From Pseudoips prasinana (Eukaryota > Arthropoda > Insecta > Lepidoptera > Nolidae), in assembly GCA_951640165.1 (NCBI GenBank), contig OX621246.1:9511001-9575000 (forward strand): a stretch of DNA of 64,000 nt, in the 5' to 3' direction. The notes below the pieces were generated by a model, which saw nothing but the letters and a program-made list of their open reading frames with translations, was not told where the DNA came from and searched no databases. The position numbers and the translations under genes are program-made. Positions 10,823 through 20,897 of the stretch are shown here, in pieces; position 1 is the first letter of the stretch, and every line of letters starts with the position of its first letter.

Positions 10823-10970
10823 GTGAACCGCATTAAGATATACACATAAAAATAGTAAATTACCAATAATTTTGGGGGCTCCCCATACATAAAACTGAAA
10901 CTCGAAAAAATATATTTTTCATCATTTTTCAACTTGTGCGCGAGAGACACTTCCAAATTGGTAAAATAAT

Positions 10971-10989
10971 CCCCCCCCCCCCCCCCCCC
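10971..10989. repeat. Poly-C run (19 C)
   Basis: Nineteen uninterrupted C residues in an AT-rich context, within a family K repeat. Confidence 0.95.
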
Positions 10990-11221
10990 GCCTATAACGT
11001 CTAAAATAAGAGAATGATAAAACTAAACATAATATTTATGATGTACAAGACCATGCAAACTAACAACGAAACTTGGTTTGAACGAGATCTGGTTAGTAGT
11101 TCTTTTTTAATACGTCATAAATCGTAAAACGCAATTTACCTTTCATTTAATCAATTGACATACTTGGTGCTACGAAACCCTTTATGGGCGAGTCCGACTA
11201 GCACTTGGCCGGTTTTTTTTT

Positions 11222-11599
11222 CAAGTTTTCAGTACGTTATTTATTTCACACTGCATGGTTTATTCCATATCAAGTATTGATTTTATTATCTGAAAAATAT
11301 GTCGATATAATTTCACGTCGTATCCATATAGGTACCTCAATGTCTGTACTATCTTTGTAGGAACTGGTTCTGTTGAATTGAGGTTTCTTCAATGATTTAT
11401 GGTTTCATAATGAACTTCCGCCCGCAGCTTTGTTACAGCGTAGCAGCGTTCAGTAATGGCTGGAAACCAAATGATTCTCGAGATAATATTGTAGAGATAA
11501 CTGATATACTTTATGTTAATCCGGACTACGATCTGATATCGTCGCAAATTTAAAGTTATAGGCGTAAAGTACACGCTTTCAGACTATTACGGGATGGCA
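11222..11599. other. No recognised feature
   Basis: AT-rich; nothing recognised apart from short random frames. Confidence 0.35.
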
Positions 11600-11945
11600 G
11601 ACTAATTCGCAAATATAATATACTAGCTATGCCCCGCGGTTTTACCCGCTTTAAACTTTATAAAATATGACCTATGTGTTATCCTAACTATAAAAATTAG
11701 CCTATGTTCTTTCTTAGGGTCTAGACCATCTGTATACCAAATTTCATTCAAATCCGTTCAGTAGTTTTGGCGTGAAAGAGTAACAGACAGACAGACAGAG
11801 TTACTTTCGCATTTATAATATTAGTTAGGATTATTTATTTCTTTATCTCCCCCTTAACCCACTTATTACTAATAATTACTAATTCGCAAATATAATATAT
11901 TATTTATTTATTTATCTCCCCTTAACCCGCTTGTTACTAGACTGC
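11600..11945. repeat. Duplicated segment interrupted by a Helitron-like element
   Basis: ACTAATTCGCAAATATAATA occurs at about 11601-11620 and again at about 11879-11898. The stretch TTATTTATTTCTTTATCTCC with CTTAACCC next to the Helitron is also repeated at about 11900-11930 (TTATTTATTTATTTATCTCC). This is a direct duplication of about 70 bp, partly overlaid by the element. Confidence 0.6.
11623..11830 (-). mobile_element. Short Helitron-like element, copy 3
   Basis: On the minus strand it begins TCCTAACTAATATTATAAAT and ends AAGCGGGTAAAACCGCGGGG then CATAGCTAG|T. The terminal hairpin (GCGG, loop, CCGC) and CTAG end are intact. The body holds CTGTCTGTCTGTCTGTTACT. It is 208 bp with no coding capacity. 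Confidence 0.85.
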
Positions 11946-12135
11946 TTTATAAAGGACAGCAAATTAGCTAAAGCAGAGGTAATTCTGTCCGTAATGTTGA
12001 GGTTATGTAACGCATAGAGTGCTCAATATGAGGATTACTTTATCTACATAAACATTAAGATAAACCCGCTTGTAACAAGACTTCTTTATAAAGGACAGCA
12101 GACTTGCTAGTTGAGAGCTCATGCTGTCCGTAATA
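11946..12135. repeat. GGACAGCA-family repeats, copies 2 and 3
   Basis: TTTATAAAGGACAGCA starts at about 11950 and again at about 12086. Each is followed within about 50 bases by CTGTCCGTAAT. The left GGACAG and right CTGTCC are complementary. The two copies are about 138 bp apart in the same orientation, as a diverged tandem pair. Confidence 0.6.
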
Positions 12136-12349
12136 TTTCGGTTCGCATCTATCATTACACGTATTGTTATAAAGCGATAGTGTTGGTATTACAATCATAA
12201 AAAACAAATTTAAAACACAATTACAATATTTTAATACCATTTTATACATACGTATAAAATGGTATAATAGTCAGCTTCGGGATAGTCGTAACCTTTATAT
12301 GTATATTGCTGTTATGCATGTCAACGAAGGTCTAGTATCGACTGAAGTG

Positions 12350-12424
12350 TAGTATTCATATCGAATGACAAGTTCGCTCTTAGTTCTTAACTAAGAGCGA
12401 ACTTGTCATTCGATATGAATACTA
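12350..12424. repeat. Perfect 36-bp inverted repeat with a 3-base loop
   Basis: Left arm 12350-12385, loop CTT at 12386-12388, right arm 12389-12424. Every arm base pairs. Arms contain AGTTCGCTCTTAGTT and its complement. The flanks are AT-rich and belong to no element I recognise. A miRNA or siRNA precursor, a fresh inverted duplication or an assembly artefact are all possible. Confidence 0.95.
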
Positions 12425-13924
12425 GTAAGGGATGATGATATTTTCATTGAAAACTAGTTCTTATTACTGACTGACAAAGGTTCTTCTTGCCCCCTCTTGC
12501 TATTATTTTGGGACGTAAGTTGAAACATTGATGCAAAAATGAACTTTATTACAAGTAATAAAAAGTTGTGAAGTAACTTTATTGTTACGCTGCACGAGCC
12601 GTATGCTGAACAAATTGAGTTTGCATCACAACGATGAAACTTGAATACAATAGAGTTTGTGAATCTTGCATTCATATCATTCATATAATAGTGATTGTTA
12701 ATGTATTTGAAAAGATCTTAAATGTGTAAAAAAAATTCTAGAAGTGTAGAATAAAAATAAGATTTACTTCTAAACATTATAATTATCTTATGTCTACTCT
12801 CAATTTAATTTTAAAATTGTATTGGAATAAATAATTATGTATATTATATCTATATTGGGTCATCTTATTCACTGTCTCGATGGGATGGACCAGCGGTAGA
12901 GTATTAAACCACAAACAATAAGGTCCCAAGCTCCTTTTGTAATGAAGTGATAATCATTACATAAACATAAACTTGCGATATCACCCGTCTCCACTTTTTT
13001 ATGGGGCAATGTATAAAATACCATAGCAAACTTCCCAGTGATATCAGAGATATGTCTATGAATAAGTTTAAAAGAACTATAAAAGCCAAATTGTGTACAG
13101 GAATTACTATAAAACTTTAGATTATTTAAGTGGCAAAACAACTTTGGATTTAGTCGCTCTAAATTAACACATTTAAATACAATGTAATTTTAAGTTAAGA
13201 AATAAATATTAAAAAAAAAGGATGCTTGCTGAGTTTTCACGCCATGCAGTGCATGGTAGGTTTAAAAAAAACAAACGTAACAATTTAACGGAGTTTAGAA
13301 CTTTTAAATTTTGATGTTCGTTTCCATTGTTGCGCCAGTGTGTTATTGAGATCTTACTGTGAAGTAATATGTCGTGTGTGTTTCACCCTTGTACCAGAAA
13401 ATTCACATAACCCGTCAATCTTGCTCCTGGAGGTCCTGGGTGTTGTGACCAACGTCGCTTGCCTATTTCATGATAATAGTTTACACTATGAGATTGAGGG
13501 CAGAGAGAAAGCACCATTCTATGCGTGCAAAATTTGCACGATAATATGTTCCCACAACTGAGTATGTATATCATTGAGTTTACAGGGAATTTATTATACT
13601 GGCTATTACAACTATATTTTAATACGGTCCACTTTAGACTATAATATGAACGTTACAGATATTCCTACATACGGCGGTCTCAGCAATGCAAGACTACTCT
13701 TTCAACAACATCTTCTATACATAAGCCGACATAACGCAGTAGGTGCACATTTCCATATTTAGGACTCACCAGCCGAGAGTACGACCACGAACGCGCCTCG
13801 ACCACTGTCACCTTCCATATCGATGAAATGTTCCCTCCATACTCAATCGAACAAGCGTCTACGTAATTAACATAGAGCGATAGTTACACATAACTCCCAT
13901 ACTTACTTACTTATCGTACTTATT
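12425..13924. other. No recognised feature
   Basis: About 1.5 kb of AT-rich DNA. Overlapping small frames on both strands at 12.87-13.57 kb have no recognisable motif and look like chance. Confidence 0.35.
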
Positions 13925-14195
13925 ACCGTACGAATTACCTTGGGCAGTGGTTACCCTAGTGTCAGAGTTGTTCAAGCCGCCCATTAGGCCTCTGACATGG
14001 CTTAACGACTGTTGTCAAATGACTGCAACCGGGACCAACAGTTTAACGTGCCCTCCGAAGCACGGAGATGCTGAGAAATAAAACCACTTTGGTAGTCATC
14101 CATCTATGGACTGACCGCAAGCCTAGTGGCTTAAGCTCGCCGATCACTTACGGACCAGTGAGAGCATCTAGCTATGAGCGCCTCCCATACATCTT
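13925..14195 (+). repeat. Dispersed repeat family F, copy 3 (best preserved)
   Basis: Blocks in order: GGTTACCCTAGTGTCAGAG, TTGTTCAAGCCGCCCA, GGCCTCTGACATGGCTTA, AAATGACTGCAACCGGGACC, CTCCGAAGCACGGAGATGC, ATCTATGGACTGACCGC, and GCTCGCCGATCACTTACGG. The region is framed by a TACT/CTTA-rich stretch on the left. Confidence 0.65.
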
Positions 14196-14909
14196 TACTA
14201 GTAATGGCCCTGAACTGAGCTTAAAACCCCAAAGGATCCTCTGTATTTTTTAACATGACTATTACTGTTTTTACAGACTTTCCATGCTTCACCGGACAAT
14301 GTAGTGCAATCTGGCACGAATAACTCACTTTTTACTGTTATGTTAGATGGCCTGTGCCTCCCCTCGCCTCTTGCCCGGTGAAGCAGTGAACTTTAAACGT
14401 CATGACATATAAATAAATCCACAGCTCTAAAAACATCGAAACCACACTAACAATCTAGGCGTATCAACAAACCTCGTCTAAGGTCTTTAGTACTAATCCC
14501 ACTTCAAGTCAAAACTTTCCCATCAGACTTTTTATGCTTCCTTTGATCAAACTCTTAACAGTATCTAGCCAAACTCCGCAGTATCGTTAACAAAAAAAAG
14601 AACAGTGTACCTATCAATAACAATGTTCTGCATTTTTACGAGCCCAACTTCAGCGTGTCCGGGCTTAATTAGCAAACTTTCTGATTAACTCTTATTACAA
14701 TGAAATTTGGAGCAAGCCCCTCATCGGCACGCTAAGTTTGTTTCATGAGAATATAAGTACGTACTCACATTTTGTAAGTCGCAATCTGTATTTCACTTTA
14801 AGGGATCTCTCCTTTTGCTTATAAGCCAGTGGAGTTAAAGTTACAGGCAGTAGCGTTAAACATTTATATAGTTTTGTTTAATAATTAGATGCATTTCATC
14901 TAATCCCGA
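14196..14909. other. No recognised feature
   Basis: Nothing recognised. Confidence 0.35.
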
Positions 14910-15050
14910 TATAAGATAGACCGATGATCTTGTGAGAGTCGCTAGACGCCGCGGGATGCGGGTAGCACAAGACCAGCAATTGTGGAGATCTTTGAGGAAA
15001 CCATTTGTCCAGCAGAAAACACCTTTCGGCCGATATAATGATGATGAATC
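14910..15050 (+). pseudogene. LINE II (RTE-like) C-terminal fragment
   Basis: The plus-strand reading contains DDLVRVARRRGMRVAQDQ, LWRSL and FVQQKTPFG, followed by an (ATG)n tail (ATAATGATGATG). The pattern W..DD....G..W...AQDR..WR..GEAFVQQWTSFG is the usual last part of a lepidopteran RTE-like ORF2. About 45 residues remain, with substitutions. Its sense-strand end corresponds to the tail used by the LINE-tailed elements. Confidence 0.7.
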
Positions 15051-15701
15051 TAAAATCCAATCATTTAAATTTTTTGTATTAAACATATGGGATCATACAG
15101 AAAGCATTCACATTGAATAACATAATAATTATCAAAATCTATTTACAAACAATCGCGTAACAAACGTTCAAAAACACTTGCAGTTAAAAGAGAATGACCA
15201 AAAATGGTACCAAGAAGTCTCATGCATCAAGATTATAATTGTATAGTAATTCTTTTCATATTATTTTAGGACATAACGCTTCATGGATTTGATGTTTGAA
15301 CAGGGAATTTAATTTTAAAGTTGAAAAGTATGAAAACTGTTTTACTTCCTCGTCACACAACCGGTCATAGAGATGTGAATGCAATAGAAATTATTTTTGA
15401 TGAATCGACTAACCAGTTATTCAAATAGTTTCTTTTGTAATAAATAACTATAAGGTTTGCTTCAAAAACATTAAACGAATTATATATGTATTATAATTGC
15501 TGTCATTTCGTTCAATAACGTAACAATTCAAATTAAACCTGTACACCAAATCGATTTAGTTTTTCTAATTGACACAATATCGATTTTCTTACTAAAGATT
15601 ATGATTTATCGATCGCATCCCTAAACCCCGTCAAACATATTTCTGACATTTGTCTGTGCTTTTACAGTTGAGAATTGAATTGAATTGAGATTTTTATAGT
15701 A
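15051..15701. other. No recognised feature
   Basis: AT-rich. A short GAATT run at about 15672-15690 may be a simple-repeat tail. Confidence 0.3.
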
Positions 15702-16106
15702 TTGTGTTTTGAGAAAAATAACTTGTTGTTATTATGTGAACTTATTTCTGTGTATCATTGGACAAATATGTCGGGTCCTAGAGTAAACAGACTGACGCCG
15801 ACAGTTCGGCAAAACCGATGTATCAATTGTTCCTTTTTTATAGCCAGAAATCTACATACACATTCAATAGAACAAACGTCTGATGCTGTGGCCAACACAT
15901 TAGAAAGCATAGTAGGTTATTGCTGCAGCTGCCTCGTCGGTAAGCGAACAGTGGGCTGCTGTTCTCATGTGATGACGGTAGTGTGGCATTTGAGCTGGGG
16001 ACGGTATAATAGTGTGACTGCACCGGCACCAGTTTTAGATGTTTTACTTACGTTATATACTTACACGTTTCATCGAAAAAATATACCTACTTACTTTTTA
16101 GGTTAG
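15702..16106 (+). CDS. Small frame with a SWIM-type zinc finger (probably a fragment)
   Basis: A 134-residue plus-strand frame. Residues 75-89 hold Cys-x-Cys (75, 77), a nine-residue gap, then Cys-x-His (87, 89), with GKRTVGCCSHVMTVVWHLSW around the second pair. CxCx(n)CxH is the SWIM zinc-finger pattern, found in MULE-type transposases and some host proteins. A second possible start is Met23. There is no transposase core, signal peptide or membrane segment. It may be one exon or a scrap of a transposon-derived gene; no neighbour supports a full gene. The SWIM call is moderate, an expressed gene unlikely. Confidence 0.4.
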   Translation: MCFEKNNLLLLCELISVYHWTNMSGPRVNRLTPTVRQNRCINCSFFIARNLHTHSIEQTSDAVANTLESIVGYCCSCLVGKRTVGCCSHVMTVVWHLSWGRYNSVTAPAPVLDVLLTLYTYTFHRKNIPTYFLG

Positions 16107-16115
16107 GTTAGGTTA
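16098..16115 (+). repeat. Short interstitial TTAGG run
   Basis: Three and a half copies of TTAGG, the insect telomere unit, just overlapping the stop codon of the SWIM frame. Confidence 0.9.
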
Positions 16116-16561
16116 TTTACGTTTTTTTTAAAATAACTCCAAAACCCGGGTTTTCTTTACAAAAAAAACTTCTGCATGAGTTAGTATGATAAGTATAGTC
16201 TCTTAAAAACAACGTTTGAATTTGATGCAAGATGGTACGGGATCCCATATATCCATGAGCATAATCCTTTAGTTAACTGTAGAAGAAACACGCAAGTAAC
16301 AGTTCAAGCCGAGACACGGGTGGGAACAGACGTGCCTTGCTAAATCGCATTCGAGACGTATAATTTTATTATTTTCTAACAGTGTGTCCCTAGTGCACTA
16401 GCTGTCGTTTTTAATTTTGTAACCAAGCAATCAAAATGTATTGCGTACAGATAACTCACGCAGTGCATATTTTTACGAAATGCAGAACGTGTTATGCAAT
16501 TCGGTTATCGGATTTAGTTATATATTTGTTAAACAAACTATCAATTAACAAATATATTAAC

Positions 16562-16690
16562 CATCATCATTATCATATCAGCCGAAAGACTGCCACTGCT
16601 GGACAAAGGCTTCTCCCAAGGATCTCAACAGTGGCCGGTCTTGTGCTGCCCGTATCCAGCGAGTGGCCTTCCGCGACCCTTGCAAGATCA
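16562..16690 (-). pseudogene. LINE II (RTE-like) C-terminal fragment
   Basis: Plus-strand landmarks CATCATCATTATCATATCAG (tail complement), GCCACTGCTGGACAAAGGC, GGCCGGTCTTGTGCTGCC and GTATCCAGCGAG are the complement of the RTE-like ORF2 end. 5'-truncated at about 16690. Confidence 0.75.
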
Positions 16691-16797
16691 ATATTAACCA
16701 ATCAAATTTGCAAATGAGCTCCTGAAGTTAGAAACGGCTTCGAGTTTCTTTTTGAAATACATAGCTCGCACTATGGAAGTCATTATATCGCGATAAA

Positions 16798-16915
16798 CAT
16801 ACAATTCGCAGACACAGAACACACCCAGACTACATATGGGTGAAAACCCAAAACACGTGGTCGCTGAGATAATAGCGGGGCACTTTAACCACAGCGTCAG
16901 GCGCGCAGTAAAACT
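16798..16915 (-). mobile_element. tRNA-derived SINE, family C (degraded)
   Basis: Plus-strand order: TACAATTCGCAGACACAGAA, CACACCCAGACT, a degraded B-box area, GGTCGCTGAGATAATAGCG and CACTTTAACCACAGCGTCAG (the A-box side). The copy at 30.66 kb has the same order. Confidence 0.55.
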
Positions 16916-17991
16916 AATAACTGACGTCACCAATTGAATTTGATTTATATTAATACTTTAAATGCAATGGTTTAAAACATTATATAAATGTATAAACTGC
17001 TCAAGTATAATCGCTTTCCCCTATTCGCTTACGCTGATCTCCTTACAATATTGCGAATCGCAGCAATCTTCCTTCTTTGAAATTGTTTGTGATTACAGCA
17101 GTTTGCGTTGCGACCGAGCGAGGTATAATTTCGCTTCCTATCAGTGTATTTGTTACGTTTGTTTTATATTAAAAACGCCTCCGGTGTTGTTATATTGGTT
17201 TACACAATTCGAAGTTGACGCAATCATCCGTTTGATCCTGTAATTGATTTGTACGCTGGTTTCTTTTGAAGTGGAGTTCGAATATTCTTGTTTTGTAATG
17301 CTTATTTTCCTCTTTGTGTCCTTGCTTTCTGATGCATAATTTATTGGGATAACTTATCTTGAATGTGGGCTTTTGTATGACCATTGTGACTGATATAATC
17401 AAATCACAAAAAGTTGGTTGTTTAAGTGTGTTCACCTTTGTTATCTAATGATTATAGCAGATAATTAAGTAGCTTGCATATTAACCTGGAAAACGCCTTT
17501 TTGATGATTGCAGTCGTTTAAATAAACTGTTTATTGAACACCAGTCAATTTATTTAGATTTAAACTTCATTTACAATAGTCCCAGAATCATAATTCACTA
17601 TAGTGGCTTATGTTCTTCTTTAGTTGGTTCGTCGGCAAAAACACATGGCCCTATAAGGCTTGTGACATTTAATCCAACACTCCTCCGTTGCTGATCTGAA
17701 TCAAGGGTTTATTCTTATAATAGTAATAATAAGTTTATTGGTAAAAACAAGTTTAGGTATAAAAAAAATATTTGTGATTGAATCTTCCTTTTAGGCAGAT
17801 AGTGCCTGTATTAGGAGATTATGCATGTGTACGCTACCTGCACTGGAAACACTGCTGGTAACAAAGTACCAATATGTGGTAGACGCCATTCGTATACAAT
17901 ATTCTGCCCCGTGGAGGTGCTCATATAGCGAAAAAAGCAAAAACAATTTAAGCCTTTCAGTTATAACTGTTGGTTCTTAGATACGTAGATA
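16916..17991. other. No recognised feature
   Basis: AT-rich; small frames only, none recognised. Confidence 0.35.
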
Positions 17992-18110
17992 AACTCTTTA
18001 TTGTACACCTAAAGAAACAATACAAAGCGATAACATACAAATTATAATAGTACAATTAGCCTTATCACAAAGTGTGATCTCTTCCAGGCAATCTAAGTAG
18101 TGAAAGCAGA
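17992..18110 (-). mobile_element. LINE 3' UTR fragment
   Basis: On the minus strand it reads TGCCTGGAAGAGATCACAC, then TGTGATAAGGC, and ends at TGTACAATAAAGAG. The same order appears at 50.9-51.0 kb, downstream of a LINE reverse transcriptase. Only the 3' end is present. Confidence 0.55.
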
Positions 18111-18698
18111 AAGGAGTTACAGAGATGGGGCAGTTGCTGTTGTACAAATGACTATATTATAAGGTACTATTTGTACCATAGCTACTTATCAATTATATAT
18201 ATGGTGATAATAATAATACATGTTTTCAGGTAGTGCTTCTTACTACATGTTCTATATCTATGGAGTGTAAATAATAAAATACCTACATACGTACCATTCA
18301 AAGAGAGCAACTTTATTCCCATAGCAAGTGTAGTAACACGGTAGTAACAAAAGAAGTGGAGTCCATTGCTCACTGCATCCCTGAGGCACCATCTGTCGTG
18401 TTGCAGCGACGCGCATCTCCCTCGCGGCGCGTTTGTCAATCCACTGGCTTGACATTTCGCTTATAAATGGATTAATAATGAACTTCTGTCACGACTGAGC
18501 AGGGATCATTAAGTGGAATGAATCTGTAGTCCCAATAAGTCTCAGTTCGGCAGCTTTATTGGTCTAGCGGTATCGTCATGGAGTTTGATTACGCTATATA
18601 CCGAAAAGTGACTGGAATTTAATGGTCTAAAGATGCGATTTTAAAAATTCTAAATTTTATAAGGGTCTCAGCATGTTACGCTTTCGGTCCCGGCGGTG
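18111..18698. other. No recognised feature
   Basis: No element recognised, though the stretch near 18360-18450 is GC-richer than its surroundings. Confidence 0.3.
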
Positions 18699-19506
18699 TT
18701 TTTTTTTTTTTTTAATCTTAATTTATTTAATTGGGGTCTTTATCCCAATGGATACGCCAACCCCATCATGCCTTATACTAACTACTACAAAAATGCCTTA
18801 AAGTTAATTTAAAAGGAGAATTTTAATCAATATGATACACCAACGCGCTAAATCCTTTCGCCACATCTGTCTTTGGTTGTGCTAAAATTGTTTGAATGAA
18901 ACCTACCTGTAACATATTTAAATTGTACTTATTGATTAAAATTCTCCTTTCCTGTTGGTTCTTGACACAATCCATCAGCAAATGATATACATCTTCAAGT
19001 ACATTGCATGTGTTGCAATTGTGAGAACTAACTTTCTTCATGAGAAACCCAAACTTTGCTGATGGATAGTGTCCTGACCGTAATCTTACAGCTAACTTCA
19101 CATAACTTCTACTTAACCTACTATTATCAAACCAGGGTACTTGAGGGAGCTCATTTTGAACTGTTTTATACCATATTCCTTTGTCTATCGACTTAATGTT
19201 AAAATGTTGTTTCCAGCCATCAAAACATTTTCTTTTAAATTTCCACACATATTCTACGTAATCTGGTACAAAATTCAACTCTATTCCTTCCTTCGCTGCC
19301 AATTTAGAAGCACAGTCAGCCTCCTCATTTCCCCGTAAACCAACATGTGATGGAACCCATTGCAACTTCAACTCTATGTTATTTTCAATAAACTTGAAAA
19401 TAAATTTTAAAATGTCGTAAGCTATCGATGTACCTCTGAAGCCAGAGGCGCATCGAGCTACGTGGTGCAGTGCACTTTTGCTGTCCGTCAATATAACAAC
19501 TACTAC
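18699..19506 (-). pseudogene. 5'-truncated LINE tail: RNase H domain, zinc knuckle and poly(A)
   Basis: The open frame at 18823-19491 (222 aa) starts inside an RNase H domain: TDSKSAL at residues 2-8 (Asp3), WVPSHVG at 45-51 (His49) and GNEEADCASKLA with Asp59. The first catalytic strand and the acidic residues before it are missing. Further on, Cys159, Cys162, His170 and Cys175 form the usual post-RNase H zinc-binding tail. Downstream is about 110 bp of 3' UTR and a 15-base poly(A) tail (T run at 18699-18713). In frame, a TGA lies four codons before the domain, so truncation is at about 19506. By family knowledge, RNase H in ORF2 points to I/LOA-like non-LTR elements. No frameshift is visible in what remains, so the copy may be fairly young. 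Not a host gene. Confidence 0.85.
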
Positions 19507-20804
19507 TCAATCTTGTTTATAAAGGCTAAAATGGGGTAATATTTACTTTTAACAAAGGCAGCTGAAACAGGGACTTTAATGTTGACGGATAGTTGAATTG
19601 GAGTTTATGTGTAATGAATAAGGAATGTTTGCTTAAAATAAGAAGCCATTGTGCAAAATAATGCCCAGCAAAAAGTGTCCAAAAGTAGGTCTTACGTGAT
19701 TTATCATAGGACCCACTTTCCAAAGTGTCCAACGTACCTAATCTAATTTTTTTTTCCACTTTGCTTTTGAAATATTATACATGAATAATTATAATATTTG
19801 CTAGAAAAAGTTTAAAATATATCAATAAGATTATATTAGTAAATTATTATCCTTTGTGTGACACGTTAGAATTTTTTTACACACAACTTTATTTATTAAT
19901 CTGACATTTCTATATACCTTCTGCTTTACATACAAGCTGTAATGGGGGACCCATTACAGCTATGTAATATATATTTATGACAACCGATTTAAACTAGGTT
20001 ATAAATAAATAAAATAAAAATATAAAATAATATAGTAAAAATACCTATCACGCGGGGCAAAGCCAAGAGTGAAGGCATATTAAATGGAATACGTGGATGT
20101 TAACGTAGATGATGTGAGGAATTTTCGTGTGATGCGAAAAGTGTTTAGGACTGTAGCTTTCTGGAGCATGTAGAGTGTGTATGAGGGCACATCTAAAGTG
20201 TGTATGTTTTGGAGGAGAGATTTTGGGACAATTGCAGTGGAAGACAATACTATAGGAATAATATGAACTGTTTGTGCTTTCTATTGCATCTTAATTGCAA
20301 TGGCAAGATCTTAGTAATTACAAAAAAAAAATTAATAGTGTTAGGTAAGTTTATTTTTATCCTAACTGTATGTAGATAATAGGTACTTATTGTTTTTGAT
20401 AGAAGGATTAAGAGACAAAATACGTGGACCAAATCCTCTCAAAATGATTTCCAATTAATTATAATCGGATGCAAATCAGGTGCTTACATATAATTAATGT
20501 TAAACGTGTTGAAACAACAAGGCTTGTTTTAATTTACTGTTGTTGTGTTAATTGCATAAATAATTTGATGAATTAATGATAGATAATGTGTTAAAATTAG
20601 TTTACTACCTGATATGTTATCTGTTTGTGAAAGATAGGTGTTTATGTCCGTTAAATTTTATTAGTAAACGGAAAGTAGTGAAACCTTGAAAATATAATAA
20701 CTAATAATCTATTTATAACTCAGGAACGGCTGGACCGATTTTTATAATTTAGTTGGTTAGATCTGTGTCCGCCTGTAATACCGGAATAACTATTAAAAAT
20801 ATAA
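19507..20804. other. Mostly unrecognised, with a small palindrome at 19935-19961
   Basis: AT-rich. The only structured part is AGCTGTAATGGG, a GGA spacer and CCCATTACAGCT. The stretch at about 20040-20260 is less AT-rich but unrecognised. Confidence 0.35.
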
Positions 20805-20897
20805 TGACAGTAAACGAGGCGAAAGAGGTGTGGAAAGAAACAAATGGAAATCAGTTGCCTCTGCTTACCCGTTTGGGAAACAAGCGTGCGCCTATGT
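20805..20897 (+). pseudogene. LINE I C-terminal scrap
   Basis: The plus strand encodes VNEAKEVWKETNGN, and a shifted frame continues with the conserved end YPFGKQA. The same ending (VNEAKEV... YPYGKQA, stop) is found at 45.8 kb (minus) and in altered form at 28.7 kb. About 90 bp remain, with a frameshift. Confidence 0.6.

Larger units (their letters stand above)
10568..11221 (-). mobile_element. Dispersed repeat family K, long composite copy
   Basis: On the minus strand it starts AAACCGGCCAAGTGCTAGTC, GGACTCGCCC, AAAGGGTTTCGTAGC. The minus-strand end is the complement of AAGGTTCCGTAGCCAAATGG, preceded by TCTGTCTGTCTGTCCGTCCG on the plus strand. The same start occurs at 35.32 and 62.02 kb. 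The class is unclear to me. Inside lie an inserted LINE 3' end (10709-10822) and a poly-C run (10971-10989). Confidence 0.7.
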
